A DNA stretch of 5,769 nucleotides from an uncultured Clostridia bacterium (GTDB taxonomy: Bacteria; Bacillota; Clostridia; Christensenellales; Aristaeellaceae): positions 1 through 5,769 of the forward strand of contig CAKTTM010000124.1 of assembly GCA_934615145.1 (NCBI GenBank), read 5' to 3'. Shown here in pieces: positions 5,717-5,769 of the stretch. Positions within the stretch are counted from its first letter, which is position 1. Every line of letters begins with the position of its first letter. Both the position numbers and the translations under genes were made by a program. The notes below the pieces were generated by a model. It made no database searches, was not told the origin of the DNA, and saw only the letters and a program-made list of their open reading frames with translations.

Positions 5717-5769
5717 AGCCCGGAGCCCCGAAACGAAGGGCAAAAATTGCATATGTCGCAACTAGGGGG
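5717..5769. other. intergenic tail, no feature identified
   Basis: GCCC and GGGC (from about 5717 to 5741) could form a weak four-pair stem, followed by CAAAAATT, but the loop is long and the tail is not T-rich, so this is not called a terminator. The window ends in a GGGGG run without any recognisable gene start. Confidence 0.3.

Overview
The window is bacterial chromosomal DNA made of two unlike parts. Bases 1 to about 726 are AT-richer by eye. They hold the 5' end of a gene for a secreted protein, a possible small gene just upstream of it, and a non-coding stretch. From about 727 to the end the DNA is GC-rich, with G/C-rich third codon positions (many CTG, GAG, AAG and GGC codons). Strong Shine-Dalgarno sequences (GGGAGG, AGGGGG), a TTG start and the resemblance of the VOC and ribonucleotide reductase proteins to Bacillota relatives suggest a GC-rich Bacillota (clostridial) genome. 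That assignment is an inference and is not firm.

Layout: (1) 1-293, minus: N-terminus of an unrecognised protein with a signal peptide, running off the left edge. A 51-codon ORF (314-469) lies just upstream on the same strand. (2) 470-663: no gene seen. (3) 664-1794, minus: an MmeI-like (type IIL) restriction-modification enzyme keeping its nuclease and helical domains but cut off just before the SAM-binding motif of its methyltransferase domain, where the AT-rich DNA begins. A good sigma-70-type promoter still sits in front of it. (4) 1926-2381, plus: a complete VOC/glyoxalase-fold protein, divergent from the MmeI fragment and followed by a strong hairpin. (5) 2659-5117, plus: a glutaredoxin domain fused to a monomeric, adenosylcobalamin-dependent (class II) ribonucleotide reductase. 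The gene is split by an apparent loss of one G next to position 4152, directly before the catalytic NPCAE motif. A terminator-like hairpin follows. (6) 5315-5716, plus: a complete 133-residue protein that I do not recognise.

The genes do not form one pathway. The ribonucleotide reductase and VOC genes look like single-gene housekeeping units, each closed by its own hairpin. The left part records decay of a restriction system at a rearrangement junction. The points most worth attention are the glutaredoxin-class II reductase fusion, the frameshift beside its active site, and the clean truncation of the MmeI-like enzyme. I found no CRISPR array, tRNA, rRNA, transposase or recognisable riboswitch.
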